Counted from the stretch's first letter, positions 7,965 to 15,026 are shown. The stretch is DNA of 36,495 bases from Rhodobacteraceae bacterium Water-Bin34 (GCA_900197625.1 FZLS01000023.1:1-36495); one strand, 5' to 3'. A program made the numbers and translations. The notes: generated by a model from the letters alone, not told the origin.

Positions 7965-8128
7965 TTCTTTTTACGTAGCCTTCTTAGTCTATTATATTCA
8001 TTTGCTAATCTAGTTTCAGATATTGTTTTTTGAAGTTTTCGCCTTGTTCGTGCTGCTTTACTTCGCAACATCCTTAAAGCACGAGGCTTTGGCTTGAGGT
8101 TAACTTCTTCTAATGCATCTTTCTGCAT
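7961..8128 (-). CDS. Small basic protein (55 aa), unknown
   Basis: A 55-residue, Arg/Lys-rich, probably helical protein (about 40% basic in the last 35 residues), preceded by a near-perfect AGGAGG ribosome site. It is the first gene behind a strong sigma70-like promoter and its stop overlaps the next ATG (ATGA). Nucleic-acid binding is plausible from charge alone. Confidence 0.7.
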   Translation of the reverse strand: MQKDALEEVNLKPKPRALRMLRSKAARTRRKLQKTISETRLANEYNRLRRLRKKK

Positions 8129-8158
8129 TGTATTCCTCCTTATATAGATTATTAGTTT

Positions 8159-8187
8159 ATAATACCATATTTTTACGTATATGTAAA
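8159..8187 (-). promoter_or_regulatory. Sigma70-like promoter for the pcyX operon
   Basis: TTTACA (8182-8187), a 17-bp spacer and TATTAT (8159-8164), about 30 bp upstream of the small basic gene and just downstream of the heme oxygenase stop. It shares the TTTACA-17 architecture with the tmRNA and small early genes. Confidence 0.7.
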
Positions 8188-8190
8188 CGT

Positions 8191-8733
8191 TTATTTAGAT
8201 AATTCGTCAAACAGTTCTGAAGCAAAGTCGAAACAGCGTTTAGCTTCTACTTCCATTCCATCGTGTAAAAGTTTTCTAAATTCTTCGATAAGAACTTTAG
8301 TATCACCTTCAAATTCGTACATTACACCCTTTCCAGGTGTTTTAGCCTTAATGATTTGTCCTCCATGTAATTCACCAAAGTGCCTTACATACATATGAGA
8401 CAATAAACCGTCATTATCGTCGGCGTCAGCCAAGCCTTGCATATGTGACATACAACGACCTACAGATTCTGGATAATGATCAATATCATCAAAACCATAA
8501 ATCTCACCAAGTTCTTCAATGTCTTGGAGTATGCGTGGTGCTCTATAAATTGTTGTAAGATGTGGGGGAATAATTACAATATCTTCTAATAACTTATAAA
8601 CTAGATATTGGCAATTAAGAAATTTATAATATACGAATGGATCAATGCCGCCGCTTATTAATTGTTTAGCGAACTTTCTGCGTTCTGCGGCTTGGTGATG
8701 TGCCCAAGTGAGTTGCTTTAATTTGTTTGTCAT
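8191..8733 (-). CDS. ho1: Heme oxygenase
   Basis: A 180-residue biliverdin-producing heme oxygenase that cleaves heme to biliverdin, CO and iron. The proximal histidine motif H-x-x-A-E is at His13-Glu17 (WAHHQAAERRKF). The distal helix carries YVRHFGELHGGQ, the counterpart of the canonical GDLSGGQ. Length is slightly short for bacterial HO-1 types (about 210-240). It supplies the substrate for the PcyX-like enzyme encoded downstream. A TATAAATA box lies 33 bp upstream, so it may be expressed late while pcyX has its own early-type promoter. Confidence 0.9.
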   Translation of the reverse strand: MTNKLKQLTWAHHQAAERRKFAKQLISGGIDPFVYYKFLNCQYLVYKLLEDIVIIPPHLTTIYRAPRILQDIEELGEIYGFDDIDHYPESVGRCMSHMQGLADADDNDGLLSHMYVRHFGELHGGQIIKAKTPGKGVMYEFEGDTKVLIEEFRKLLHDGMEVEAKRCFDFASELFDELSK

Positions 8734-8765
8734 AATGTAAACGCCTCTCTATAATAATGTAATAT

Positions 8766-8773
8766 TATTTATA
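8766..8773 (-). promoter_or_regulatory. T4-type late promoter box TATAAATA for heme oxygenase
   Basis: Exact match 33 bp upstream of the heme oxygenase ATG, immediately after the porin terminator. Confidence 0.65.
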
Positions 8774-8777
8774 ACAA

Positions 8778-8800
8778 CAAAAAAGGGAGCCGAAGCTCCC
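8778..8800 (-). terminator. Rho-independent terminator of the porin gene
   Basis: On the minus strand GGGAGC-TTCG-GCTCCC is followed by six T. The UUCG tetraloop and T-tract make this a classic intrinsic terminator. It lies 28 bp after the porin stop. Confidence 0.9.
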
Positions 8801-8827
8801 TCAAATGCATTCACTGTATAGATTGAA

Positions 8828-9628
8828 TTAGAAGTTAAAGCTTAAAGTAGCTTTTGGTGTGTATGCTTCTGCATCGATGTCATAATCTACTGCACCTTCA
8901 AGATCTAAACCTTTTAGATTGTATGTATATGAACCACCTACATGCTGAGCCATATCATCTTGATCACCAGATAAGTAAGCAGTTACGCCCATTACCGTTG
9001 CATCAGCTTCAAAACCAATGCTTTCAGATGCTGAACCATAAGACATTGCACCGCCTAAACGAACTCCGTCAATAATTCCTACTGTATCTGCACGACCTGC
9101 AACTACCCAGTCTTGTGAGTCTATGTTATAGTCACCAGCTGTTGATACTTCGAGGATTGAAAGATCCATTCCGTATGATGCTTGAACATTCGCAATATCT
9201 GTTACGTCTGTAGATACACTTGTAAATCCAAGAGCTACAGTTGCACCTAAACCTGAAATTTGTAAGCTTTCATTCATAGTTGGCTCTTCGATTGTTGAAC
9301 CTGCTTCAGTCGAGATCCATGCATTACCTTGATCTCCAAAAGATAAACCCATGCCAGCTACTGTTGTACCCATTGACCATTCGTCTAATTTAAGTTCATC
9401 TGAAGAACCTACTACGAAATCCATAGAGCCTGTTGCTAAACCGTTAGCAAGACTACCGTTAAGTTCGAACGAAGTAGTAGCGCCGTACTTATCGTTTGCA
9501 CCTTCTGCGATTACTGTTTCGATTGAGCCACCGAGTGTGACTGCCGCTGGTGCTTCTGGAGCAGCTTCCTCTGCGAATGCTGATGTTCCTAAAAATACTA
9601 AAGCTGTTGTTGTTAAAAATTTATTCAT
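8828..9628 (-). CDS. Outer-membrane porin-like beta-barrel protein
   Basis: A 266-residue protein with a signal peptide (MNKFLTTTALVFLGTSAFA, cleavage about residue 19) and a short Ala/Pro/Glu linker. Alternating amphipathic beta-strands follow, with acidic turns, and the protein ends in ATLSFNF with the terminal Phe typical of barrel assembly signals. It is shorter than most trimeric porins (about 300-350). Probable roles are altered outer-membrane permeability or blocking of competing phages, both inferred. It lies right behind the tmRNA with an AAAGGAAAG site and has its own intrinsic terminator. It may be transcribed from the tmRNA promoter. Confidence 0.75.
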   Translation of the reverse strand: MNKFLTTTALVFLGTSAFAEEAAPEAPAAVTLGGSIETVIAEGANDKYGATTSFELNGSLANGLATGSMDFVVGSSDELKLDEWSMGTTVAGMGLSFGDQGNAWISTEAGSTIEEPTMNESLQISGLGATVALGFTSVSTDVTDIANVQASYGMDLSILEVSTAGDYNIDSQDWVVAGRADTVGIIDGVRLGGAMSYGSASESIGFEADATVMGVTAYLSGDQDDMAQHVGGSYTYNLKGLDLEGAVDYDIDAEAYTPKATLSFNF

Positions 9629-9659
9629 ACTACTTCTTTCCTTTTCTAATAATTTGAAT

Positions 9660-9914
9660 GTGCGAACTTTTCTGTTGCTAGGTAAGTTGCCAACCCCCTG
9701 TGTTTATGCTGCTAGAGCATAACCAGATGGTGCGAAATTTTCATTTGCATTTAGTTTAATTGATCTATGCGCGATCACCCGATGAACTCCACTCTGCTAT
9801 CCCGTCCGTCGATCCTTGTTCATCCCCATCAAAAATACACATTATGTACTCATGGTGGAGATGCGCGGTACTGCCCCGCGGTCCGATCCGTATTCACGTT
9901 ACTTCAACGTTCAC
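9660..9914 (-). ncRNA. ssrA: Circularly permuted two-piece tmRNA (ssrA)
   Basis: Ribosome-rescue RNA. Transcribed leftwards, the acceptor piece comes first (5' end near 9914, CCA at 9855-9853), with a T-arm CGCGG-GGCAGTA-CCGCG. A spacer of about 25 nt follows. The coding piece then starts at 9827 with GGGGATG and the conserved GGATCGACGG box. GGGGATG pairs over 7 bp with CATCTCC of the acceptor piece (one G-U). The tag frame, 9748 to 9704, reads ANENFAPSGYALAA then stop, ending in the ALAA degron of tmRNA tags. This order is that of alphaproteobacterial permuted ssrA genes. The outer ends are approximate; the 3' end of the coding piece is a guess. Confidence 0.93.
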
Positions 9915-9920
9915 TGAATA

Positions 9921-9949
9921 TATATAACGTAAAATGGGCCAAATGTAAA
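9921..9949 (-). promoter_or_regulatory. Sigma70-like promoter for the tmRNA
   Basis: TTTACA (9944-9949), a 17-bp spacer and TATATA (9921-9926), placing the transcript start close to the expected acceptor-piece end. The -35 lies in the loop of an inverted repeat (9933-9964). Confidence 0.75.
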
Positions 9950-9964
9950 TACAAGAGGCCCATT
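9933..9964 (-). terminator. Inverted repeat after the PiT gene; possible terminator overlapping the tmRNA promoter
   Basis: AATGGGCC and GGCCCATT form an 8-bp stem with a 16-nt loop, followed on the minus strand by TTTTAC, 24 bp after the PiT stop. The T-tract is short. The loop contains the -35 of the tmRNA promoter and the 3' arm sits in its spacer. Confidence 0.55.
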
Positions 9965-9987
9965 AAAATCAATATGTGATAAAAATA

Positions 9988-10953
9988 TTACACTGGATTA
10001 ATTACGTAATGAATAAGTAATACCAACGCTACTGAAGCACCAAGTCCTACCATCATCTTACCAAAGTCTTTAGCAACCAATGGGAATACAGATTTGGTTT
10101 TCTTCTTACCAAAATATGTTGCCATAGCCAACTCACGTCCTGCTAATAGCCCAACGAAAACCCATGTTGTACTCATAGGAATATCATTTAGTTCTTTAAA
10201 GAAATAAAGACATAACCAGTAAAACAAGTCAATCAATGTCGCTGATCTTACATATCGAGTATTATGTTTCTCAAGGACAATTTGTTGGATTTTACCACCA
10301 CGTTCTCTAAACATAAAGAACAATCCACCAACAAATACAAATGATATAAGTATCATTAAATCTACTGGTACTTGACGTGGTAAGAATACAGCAATGTTAG
10401 CAATATCATGTGATAACCAAGTGTACCATAAACCACCAGTAGCAACCCACTGAGCAATACGCCAATAGTTTTTATTGCTTTCACTTACAGGTGCAGTTTC
10501 ATCATACCACCTACCAAAGTATTTGTGGATTATAAACCATACCGCATAAGCAAAGCCAGCTGCTACACCGTAACCCATAATGGATTTCATAAGCATTTTT
10601 TCTAACACGAATGTTGAAGCAAATACTGATAAGACTAAGAATGATGTTGAAACAGGTACACCAATTCGAGTTAACGCAACTAGAATTGCAGGTGCTGCGG
10701 CATGATACCATTGTACTTCTTGCCACGGGATTTTATTCAAACGGCCATAACTAATGTCGCCACCATTGACGCTCCAACCATACCATAGTGTAGCTAATAA
10801 GACGGCAGATGCTGCAGCCCATAATGTTTTATAACTAAATCTCTCATTGTTTGATGCCATCCATGTGCCGAGAGTTTGCACTGAATCATTTGCTATTACT
10901 GCATAAGCAGCTAGCAGGAAGCCGACAAGGCTCCACACTGTGAGTAGTTCCAT
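9988..10953 (-). CDS. PiT-family inorganic phosphate permease
   Basis: A 321-residue integral membrane protein with about nine hydrophobic segments. It carries the duplicated PiT (PHO4) motifs: an N-terminal ANDSVQTLGT at about 21-30 and a HDIANIAVFLPR repeat near 182. MSTTWVFVGLLAGREL, near 258, is a C-terminal family signature. It would import phosphate with a coupled cation across the inner membrane. It is shorter than E. coli PitA (499), lacking most of the central cytoplasmic region, but both motif halves are present. It is monocistronic, with a consensus sigma70 promoter and an AAAGGAG site. Phosphate supply for phage DNA is the obvious benefit, though inferred. Confidence 0.85.
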   Translation of the reverse strand: MELLTVWSLVGFLLAAYAVIANDSVQTLGTWMASNNERFSYKTLWAAASAVLLATLWYGWSVNGGDISYGRLNKIPWQEVQWYHAAAPAILVALTRIGVPVSTSFLVLSVFASTFVLEKMLMKSIMGYGVAAGFAYAVWFIIHKYFGRWYDETAPVSESNKNYWRIAQWVATGGLWYTWLSHDIANIAVFLPRQVPVDLMILISFVFVGGLFFMFRERGGKIQQIVLEKHNTRYVRSATLIDLFYWLCLYFFKELNDIPMSTTWVFVGLLAGRELAMATYFGKKKTKSVFPLVAKDFGKMMVGLGASVALVLLIHYVINPV

Positions 10954-10970
10954 ATATTTCTCCTTTGTTT

Positions 10971-10987
10971 GACGGCTTTACCCCGTC
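10971..10987 (-). other. Hairpin in the PiT leader
   Basis: GACGG-GGTAAAG-CCGTC forms a 5-bp GC-rich stem about 18 bp upstream of the PiT ATG, inside a leader of roughly 80 nt. It does not match a riboswitch I know. Confidence 0.35.
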
Positions 10988-11020
10988 GCTCACAAAAGTT
11001 ACCATTATTGATAACACAGC

Positions 11021-11028
11021 TATTTATT
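11021..11028 (-). promoter_or_regulatory. Possible late-promoter variant (AATAAATA) upstream of PiT
   Basis: One mismatch to TATAAATA, about 70 bp before the PiT start and downstream of the sigma70-like promoter. A chance match is possible. Confidence 0.3.
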
Positions 11029-11044
11029 GTTTAGCTATAAGACT

Positions 11045-11072
11045 ATTATACCGTGACTCAAAAAAATGTCAA
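11045..11072 (-). promoter_or_regulatory. Consensus sigma70 promoter for PiT
   Basis: TTGACA (11067-11072), a 16-bp spacer with a T7 run, and TATAAT (11045-11050). Both hexamers are perfect consensus, the strongest host-type promoter in the window. Confidence 0.85.
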
Positions 11073-11077
11073 CTGTT

Positions 11078-11085
11078 TATAAATA
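11078..11085 (+). promoter_or_regulatory. T4-type late promoter box TATAAATA for the oxygenase-TctA-ATP-grasp operon
   Basis: Exact match 32 bp upstream of the chosen ATG at 11117. It lies back-to-back with the PiT promoter. Confidence 0.75.
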
Positions 11086-11116
11086 CTTTTATACTATTAA
11101 ATATGAGGTTATTATT

Positions 11117-11761
11117 ATGAAGTGGGACGAAGACGCTCAAGCATTAACACGATTAGGTATGATGTCTGATTGGCAAGAATTCCAAGGTTTCGATGCTCGT
11201 AAAGTTATGAAAGAGATAGAACCTTTCAAAGACGATTGGAAACGATATAATCCCAATAAACCGAACAATAGATGGGGACTTAGTGTTACATCAATCGACG
11301 GCGGATTAAGTGGAATTCCTGACTTAACTAGTTTAAAAAACTACGAACAAGAAACTGGAATCGTAGTAAACAATCAAGATATTGTAGTTCCAACAAAAGT
11401 GTGGACACAAAGCGAAGAACTTTCTAGACTATTATTACCGTGGGAACGTTGGATAACACGCTGCCACTTTTTAAGAATGGATAGAGGTGGTTTCTTTCCA
11501 GATCATTATGATATCAATAAGCACGATCCTTCTTATGATGAAATAAGATTAACCGCTTTTGTAAACGTAAACGAGTATCATTTTAAATGGTTATATGATG
11601 ATAAGATCGTTAAATGCAATAACGGATCACTATGGTATTTCAATGGAAACAAAAGGCATTGTGTATTTTCAACTAAAGATGATATGATTATAATAGTAAT
11701 ATGCTTACATTGGGATAGAGATCTATTTACTTATATGTTAGATAATGGTATATGTAGCTAA
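11117..11761 (+). CDS. Fe(II)/2-oxoglutarate-dependent oxygenase-like protein
   Basis: A 214-residue protein. His130-x-Asp132 (DHYDIN, preceded by a Gly-Gly-Phe-Phe-Pro turn) and His181 (NKRHCVFSTKDD) form a plausible HxD...H iron triad on a double-stranded beta-helix, as in aspartyl/prolyl hydroxylase-like enzymes. The substrate is unknown. The start at 11117 is chosen because GAGG lies 8 bp upstream and an upstream in-frame ATG would overlap the TATAAATA box. Its stop overlaps the TctA start (TAATG), so it is the first gene of a coupled trio with a permease and an ATP-grasp ligase. Confidence 0.7.
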   Translation: MKWDEDAQALTRLGMMSDWQEFQGFDARKVMKEIEPFKDDWKRYNPNKPNNRWGLSVTSIDGGLSGIPDLTSLKNYEQETGIVVNNQDIVVPTKVWTQSEELSRLLLPWERWITRCHFLRMDRGGFFPDHYDINKHDPSYDEIRLTAFVNVNEYHFKWLYDDKIVKCNNGSLWYFNGNKRHCVFSTKDDMIIIVICLHWDRDLFTYMLDNGICS

Positions 11762-13020
11762 TGGTTTGGTGTTTGCTCGGCATATTTGCTGGTGTGATAT
11801 TTGGTATTATTCCAGGGGCAGGCGCATTTCTCGCTGTCGCAACTTTCTATCCTCTATTAGCGTTTTTAGATCCGTTTAATATTCTAATCTTTTATGTAGC
11901 GTTAATCATCACATCAAATTATACTAATTCTGTAACTGGTATACTGTACGGGATACCAGGAGACGCTGCTGCGGTTACAACTGCAAGATACGGGCACAAA
12001 CTGTTCCTAGAAGGAAAGGGTCATTACGCTGTAAGCTCTAATGCTGTCTCAAGCACAATAGGATCTATCTTTGCTGTATGTTTATTTTTGGCCTTTGCAT
12101 CAAACTTATTTGGTTTATTTAAATTCTATAATAGCACAATACAAGTAGTAGTCATATCAATAGCAATCATTCTTTTAATATTTCTATCAGAGCAGGCTAA
12201 ATGGAAATCTATTATTCTTTTTATATTTGGTGGCGTGCTAGCAAAAATAGGTTTTGATAATATATCTTATGAAACCTGGGGAACTTTTGGTATTGATTAC
12301 TTAACTTTGGGAATACCTTTTAGTTCTGTAATGATTGGTTTGTATATCATACCAGAAATACTAAAATTTAAAGATAAAGAATTTAAAGATAACGATAAAA
12401 TATCGAAGTTTGGTTACGATATTAAAACCGTGCCGTCTACTATGATAGGAGCATTCATAGGCTTTTGGGCAGGGTTAATTCCTGGAGTAACAAATATATT
12501 AGGCGGTTATTTAAGCGCTAACGTTGTTAAGTCAGATATCAACAAGATTGCTGCTGCTGAATCTGCAAATAATAGTGGAGCGTTAAGTTCGTTACTACCG
12601 TTAATAATACTTGGAATTCCTATTGTAAGCAGTGAAGTTTTGATATATTATTTGGTATTATCGAGGGGATTTACATTTGATATTGAAACATTACACGTCT
12701 TTAAGGATATACTTTATTACATTCCTCTTATTCTTGTCATATGTTTATTTCTGTCTTGGGCTTGTTTCAATCAGTTAGGCATTATAGCTAAATATATAAA
12801 ACAGCATAAACACATAATTACAACGTTAATAGTTGTATTCATTTCTATAATGAGTTTGTATATATACCCAGTAAAAGAATGGTTATTAATATCATTACTA
12901 GCCCTATCTGTTTTGGGTTATTTTATAAGAAAGTGGGATACATTTCCTATATTATACGGTTTCTTTTTAACGGATTTATTTTGGAATAACTTAATGAGAG
13001 TGATCGCGATATACTCATGA
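11761..13020 (+). CDS. TctA-family transporter permease (tripartite tricarboxylate transporter type)
   Basis: A 419-residue inner-membrane protein with about ten hydrophobic segments. It shows the duplicated TctA glycine motif (FGIIPGAG near residue 16; GLIPGVTN near 240). It also has the conserved GIPGDAAAVTTARYGHKLFLEGKG (about 63-86) and AAAESANNSGALSSLLPLIILGIP (about 259-282) regions. TctA proteins are the large membrane subunit of TTT importers for carboxylates; this one is shorter than usual (about 500). No TctB-like small subunit is seen. A periplasmic binding protein converges on this operon at 14.2-14.9 kb and may be its receptor. It is coupled to the neighbours by TAATG and ATGA. 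Confidence 0.82.
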   Translation: MVWCLLGIFAGVIFGIIPGAGAFLAVATFYPLLAFLDPFNILIFYVALIITSNYTNSVTGILYGIPGDAAAVTTARYGHKLFLEGKGHYAVSSNAVSSTIGSIFAVCLFLAFASNLFGLFKFYNSTIQVVVISIAIILLIFLSEQAKWKSIILFIFGGVLAKIGFDNISYETWGTFGIDYLTLGIPFSSVMIGLYIIPEILKFKDKEFKDNDKISKFGYDIKTVPSTMIGAFIGFWAGLIPGVTNILGGYLSANVVKSDINKIAAAESANNSGALSSLLPLIILGIPIVSSEVLIYYLVLSRGFTFDIETLHVFKDILYYIPLILVICLFLSWACFNQLGIIAKYIKQHKHIITTLIVVFISIMSLYIYPVKEWLLISLLALSVLGYFIRKWDTFPILYGFFLTDLFWNNLMRVIAIYS

Positions 13021-14177
13021 AAAATCTTATATTATCATACCCCAGAGCTCATCATAGAATAGGTTGCATGAAGAAAGCTATTGAAAGTTTAGGCCAAACT
13101 GTAGATATAAAAACTGATAACTTTGATACTATAGAAGGCTCATATGACAGAATATGGACTTTATCAGAAAGTCTGTTACCTGTTCAAGCACAATTAGAAA
13201 TTAAACTGGGTTTAAAAAATCTTTCTGTTTCAGCAGCAGAAGTGCTTACAGACAAAAAGAAATTTGACGACTTTTGTATAGCTATAGGATTAAAAGATAT
13301 AATACCTAAAAGTGTCATACCAACGTGCGAAGAAGATTTGTTCGATGGAGATCTTATAGTTAAACCTACTGTAGGCTCTGGAACTAAATTAGATGGATTT
13401 TCTTATACTTCATATCATAGTAAAGAAGAATTACTAAACAATATGCCAGATAATTTCTTTGAAACAAATAAGAAAGGATTTACTGACCCTAAGTTTAATA
13501 ACGTACAAAGTTATTATATGGTTCAGGAAATGCTACCTACATATTCTGAAGTTTATGGGTATTATGCTTATATCGATATGGATGGAAACGTGCATAGACA
13601 ATTTTGTGTAAAACTTGATACAAAGCTTATTCGTTACGGCAACTCAAAATATTACAATCATCCTTACGTTATTCAAAGTATTGATGAGGATGAAGTACCA
13701 GATATCGTAAAAGAATCATCTGAAATATTTTACGAGAGTATAGCAGACGTATTAGGAGTTAGAAATATGTTTATTTCTGGTCCTGACTTTTATGTTTATG
13801 ACGGCATAACTAAAATGATAGATTGCAATCCCAGAATTGGTACTGGTAATACTCTTATGGATAAAGCAATGGGGTTTACTGTCATACCTGATATTATATC
13901 GAACAAGAAAATAGAATATAATAAACACTTTATTTGGAGACAGGCTGATTTAAAACCTGGCACAATCAAAAGTGTTAAAGATTATTCGCACCTAAAAGAA
14001 TATATTAGTGAAACTTCTCATGAGTTACATGAAGGTAAAGTAATCACAGAACAAACTAATGCTTCAGACAGCATTTTTAATATGAGCATAATTATATTAG
14101 GCACAAAAAAGCCTGATATGAATAAAACATATCAGGCCGTTAAAGAGGAATTACAAAATTCTATTGAATACTATTAA
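13017..14177 (+). CDS. ATP-grasp ligase
   Basis: A 386-residue protein with an ATP-grasp fold. LTDKKKFDDFC (about 78-88) is the usual linker. DLIVKPTVGSG (112-122) holds the nucleotide-binding Lys116 and glycine loop. MIDCNPRIGTGN (267-278) contains the N-P-R metal and phosphate-binding motif. Such enzymes join a carboxylate to an amine or thiol via an acyl phosphate. The substrate is unknown. It starts inside the TctA stop (ATGA). Its last codons contain an inverted repeat that acts as an intrinsic terminator for the opposing gene. Confidence 0.82.
   Translation: MKNLILSYPRAHHRIGCMKKAIESLGQTVDIKTDNFDTIEGSYDRIWTLSESLLPVQAQLEIKLGLKNLSVSAAEVLTDKKKFDDFCIAIGLKDIIPKSVIPTCEEDLFDGDLIVKPTVGSGTKLDGFSYTSYHSKEELLNNMPDNFFETNKKGFTDPKFNNVQSYYMVQEMLPTYSEVYGYYAYIDMDGNVHRQFCVKLDTKLIRYGNSKYYNHPYVIQSIDEDEVPDIVKESSEIFYESIADVLGVRNMFISGPDFYVYDGITKMIDCNPRIGTGNTLMDKAMGFTVIPDIISNKKIEYNKHFIWRQADLKPGTIKSVKDYSHLKEYISETSHELHEGKVITEQTNASDSIFNMSIIILGTKKPDMNKTYQAVKEELQNSIEYY
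14105..14137 (-). terminator. Rho-independent terminator of the binding-protein gene, inside the ATP-grasp CDS
   Basis: On the minus strand a 10-bp perfect stem (GCCTGATATG / CATATCAGGC) with a 7-nt loop is followed by six T. It lies 37-70 bp beyond the binding-protein stop, fully within the opposing coding sequence. Confidence 0.85.
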
Positions 14178-14944
14178 TTAGTGTTCAACAAAATTGCTGC
14201 ATTTGTTTTAGCTACGATTGCTTCTTTATTAGAATCATCTACAACGTAAGTAACTGTACCTTCAAAAGAAGTCTGCCATGCTTCTGTAGCTGCTAACTCA
14301 GTAACTGCATTTCGTAGTTCAGTAACTGTATCATCAGATGCATTCACTGCTAAAATCATATCAACAAAAGCGAAATCTAAACCGCCATCTGCACTAAACG
14401 CAAAACATGTTCCGTCTGCTTCTACTTTTGATTGACGTGTTTGAATAGTAAAGATTGTATCAGCATCTCCACCCAAATAACCACGCGTTGTTCCGCCAGA
14501 ACCTTCGTAAGGTACTACCTCAAAAGTTACTTGATTATCAGCGCCTAATTCATCTAAGAATTTATTTACAGCAGGAGATTCTCCCCAAGTAGCAATTTTT
14601 ACAGTCTCGCCACTCATTGATGACAATGATGTATATTCACGAGAACATAAAATTGTTTCGTAGGTTTGCAATGCTACGATAGTATCACCATCAATAGCAG
14701 GTTTTGGTAGACTATCATCTGCAGGCCATTCAGTAGACCACATAGTCACAACATCACCGTTATCGAAATAAGAAGCAGCGATAACCGGGTTTCCAGCTTG
14801 TACAACGTTTGTTCCAATCTGTTCTGCAACCATACTCATAACCGCATTAAAACCGCCTGAGTCTGATCCAGTATTTACAACTGTTGTTTCTGCTGATGCT
14901 GAAGTCGCAACAAAAGCTGCGGCAATAATAAAGTTCTTAATCAT
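14174..14944 (-). CDS. Periplasmic substrate-binding protein (TctC/Bug- or TAXI-like)
   Basis: A 256-residue secreted protein. The signal peptide is MIKNFIIAAAFVATSASA, cleaved before Glu19. An early Gly-rich GSDSGGFNAVMSMVAEQIG, a SMSGETVKIATWG segment and a VPYEGSGGTTRGYLGGDADTIF segment match the layout of TctC/Bug-type receptors (VPY-x-G...LGG-x-x-D). It is shorter than usual (about 300). It probably captures a small organic ligand for the TctA permease encoded convergently; stops overlap by 4 bp. It has its own TTGACA/TACTAT promoter and an intrinsic terminator. The exact receptor family is uncertain. Confidence 0.68.
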   Translation of the reverse strand: MIKNFIIAAAFVATSASAETTVVNTGSDSGGFNAVMSMVAEQIGTNVVQAGNPVIAASYFDNGDVVTMWSTEWPADDSLPKPAIDGDTIVALQTYETILCSREYTSLSSMSGETVKIATWGESPAVNKFLDELGADNQVTFEVVPYEGSGGTTRGYLGGDADTIFTIQTRQSKVEADGTCFAFSADGGLDFAFVDMILAVNASDDTVTELRNAVTELAATEAWQTSFEGTVTYVVDDSNKEAIVAKTNAAILLNTN

Positions 14945-14973
14945 AATATTGTTTCTCCTTTTATGATGTGTTT

Positions 14974-14986
14974 ATCTCATAGAGAT
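14974..14986. other. 13-bp palindrome in the binding-protein leader
   Basis: ATCTC-ATA-GAGAT lies just downstream of the -10 box and would span roughly +1 to +15 of the transcript. It could be an operator or a small RNA hairpin. Confidence 0.35.
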
Positions 14987-14992
14987 AATGCT

Positions 14993-15021
14993 ATAGTACA
15001 TTGTTAATCACGAAATGTCAA
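14993..15021 (-). promoter_or_regulatory. Sigma70-like promoter for the binding-protein gene
   Basis: TTGACA (15016-15021), a 17-bp spacer and TACTAT (14993-14998), followed by GGAGAAAC before the ATG at 14944. Confidence 0.75.
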
Positions 15022-15026
15022 TAAAT

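Noticed and set aside
9351-9722. Long plus-strand open frame opposite the porin start
   Set aside because: It is a shadow of the porin's biased codons and crosses into the tmRNA; no start signal.
9767-9979. Open frame on the plus strand over the tmRNA
   Set aside because: It is antisense to conserved tmRNA elements and has no ribosome site; its residues resemble no protein.
10954-11040. PiT leader as a known riboswitch (SAM, glutamine or preQ1 type)
   Set aside because: The hairpin is present but no consensus core of a known class could be matched by eye.
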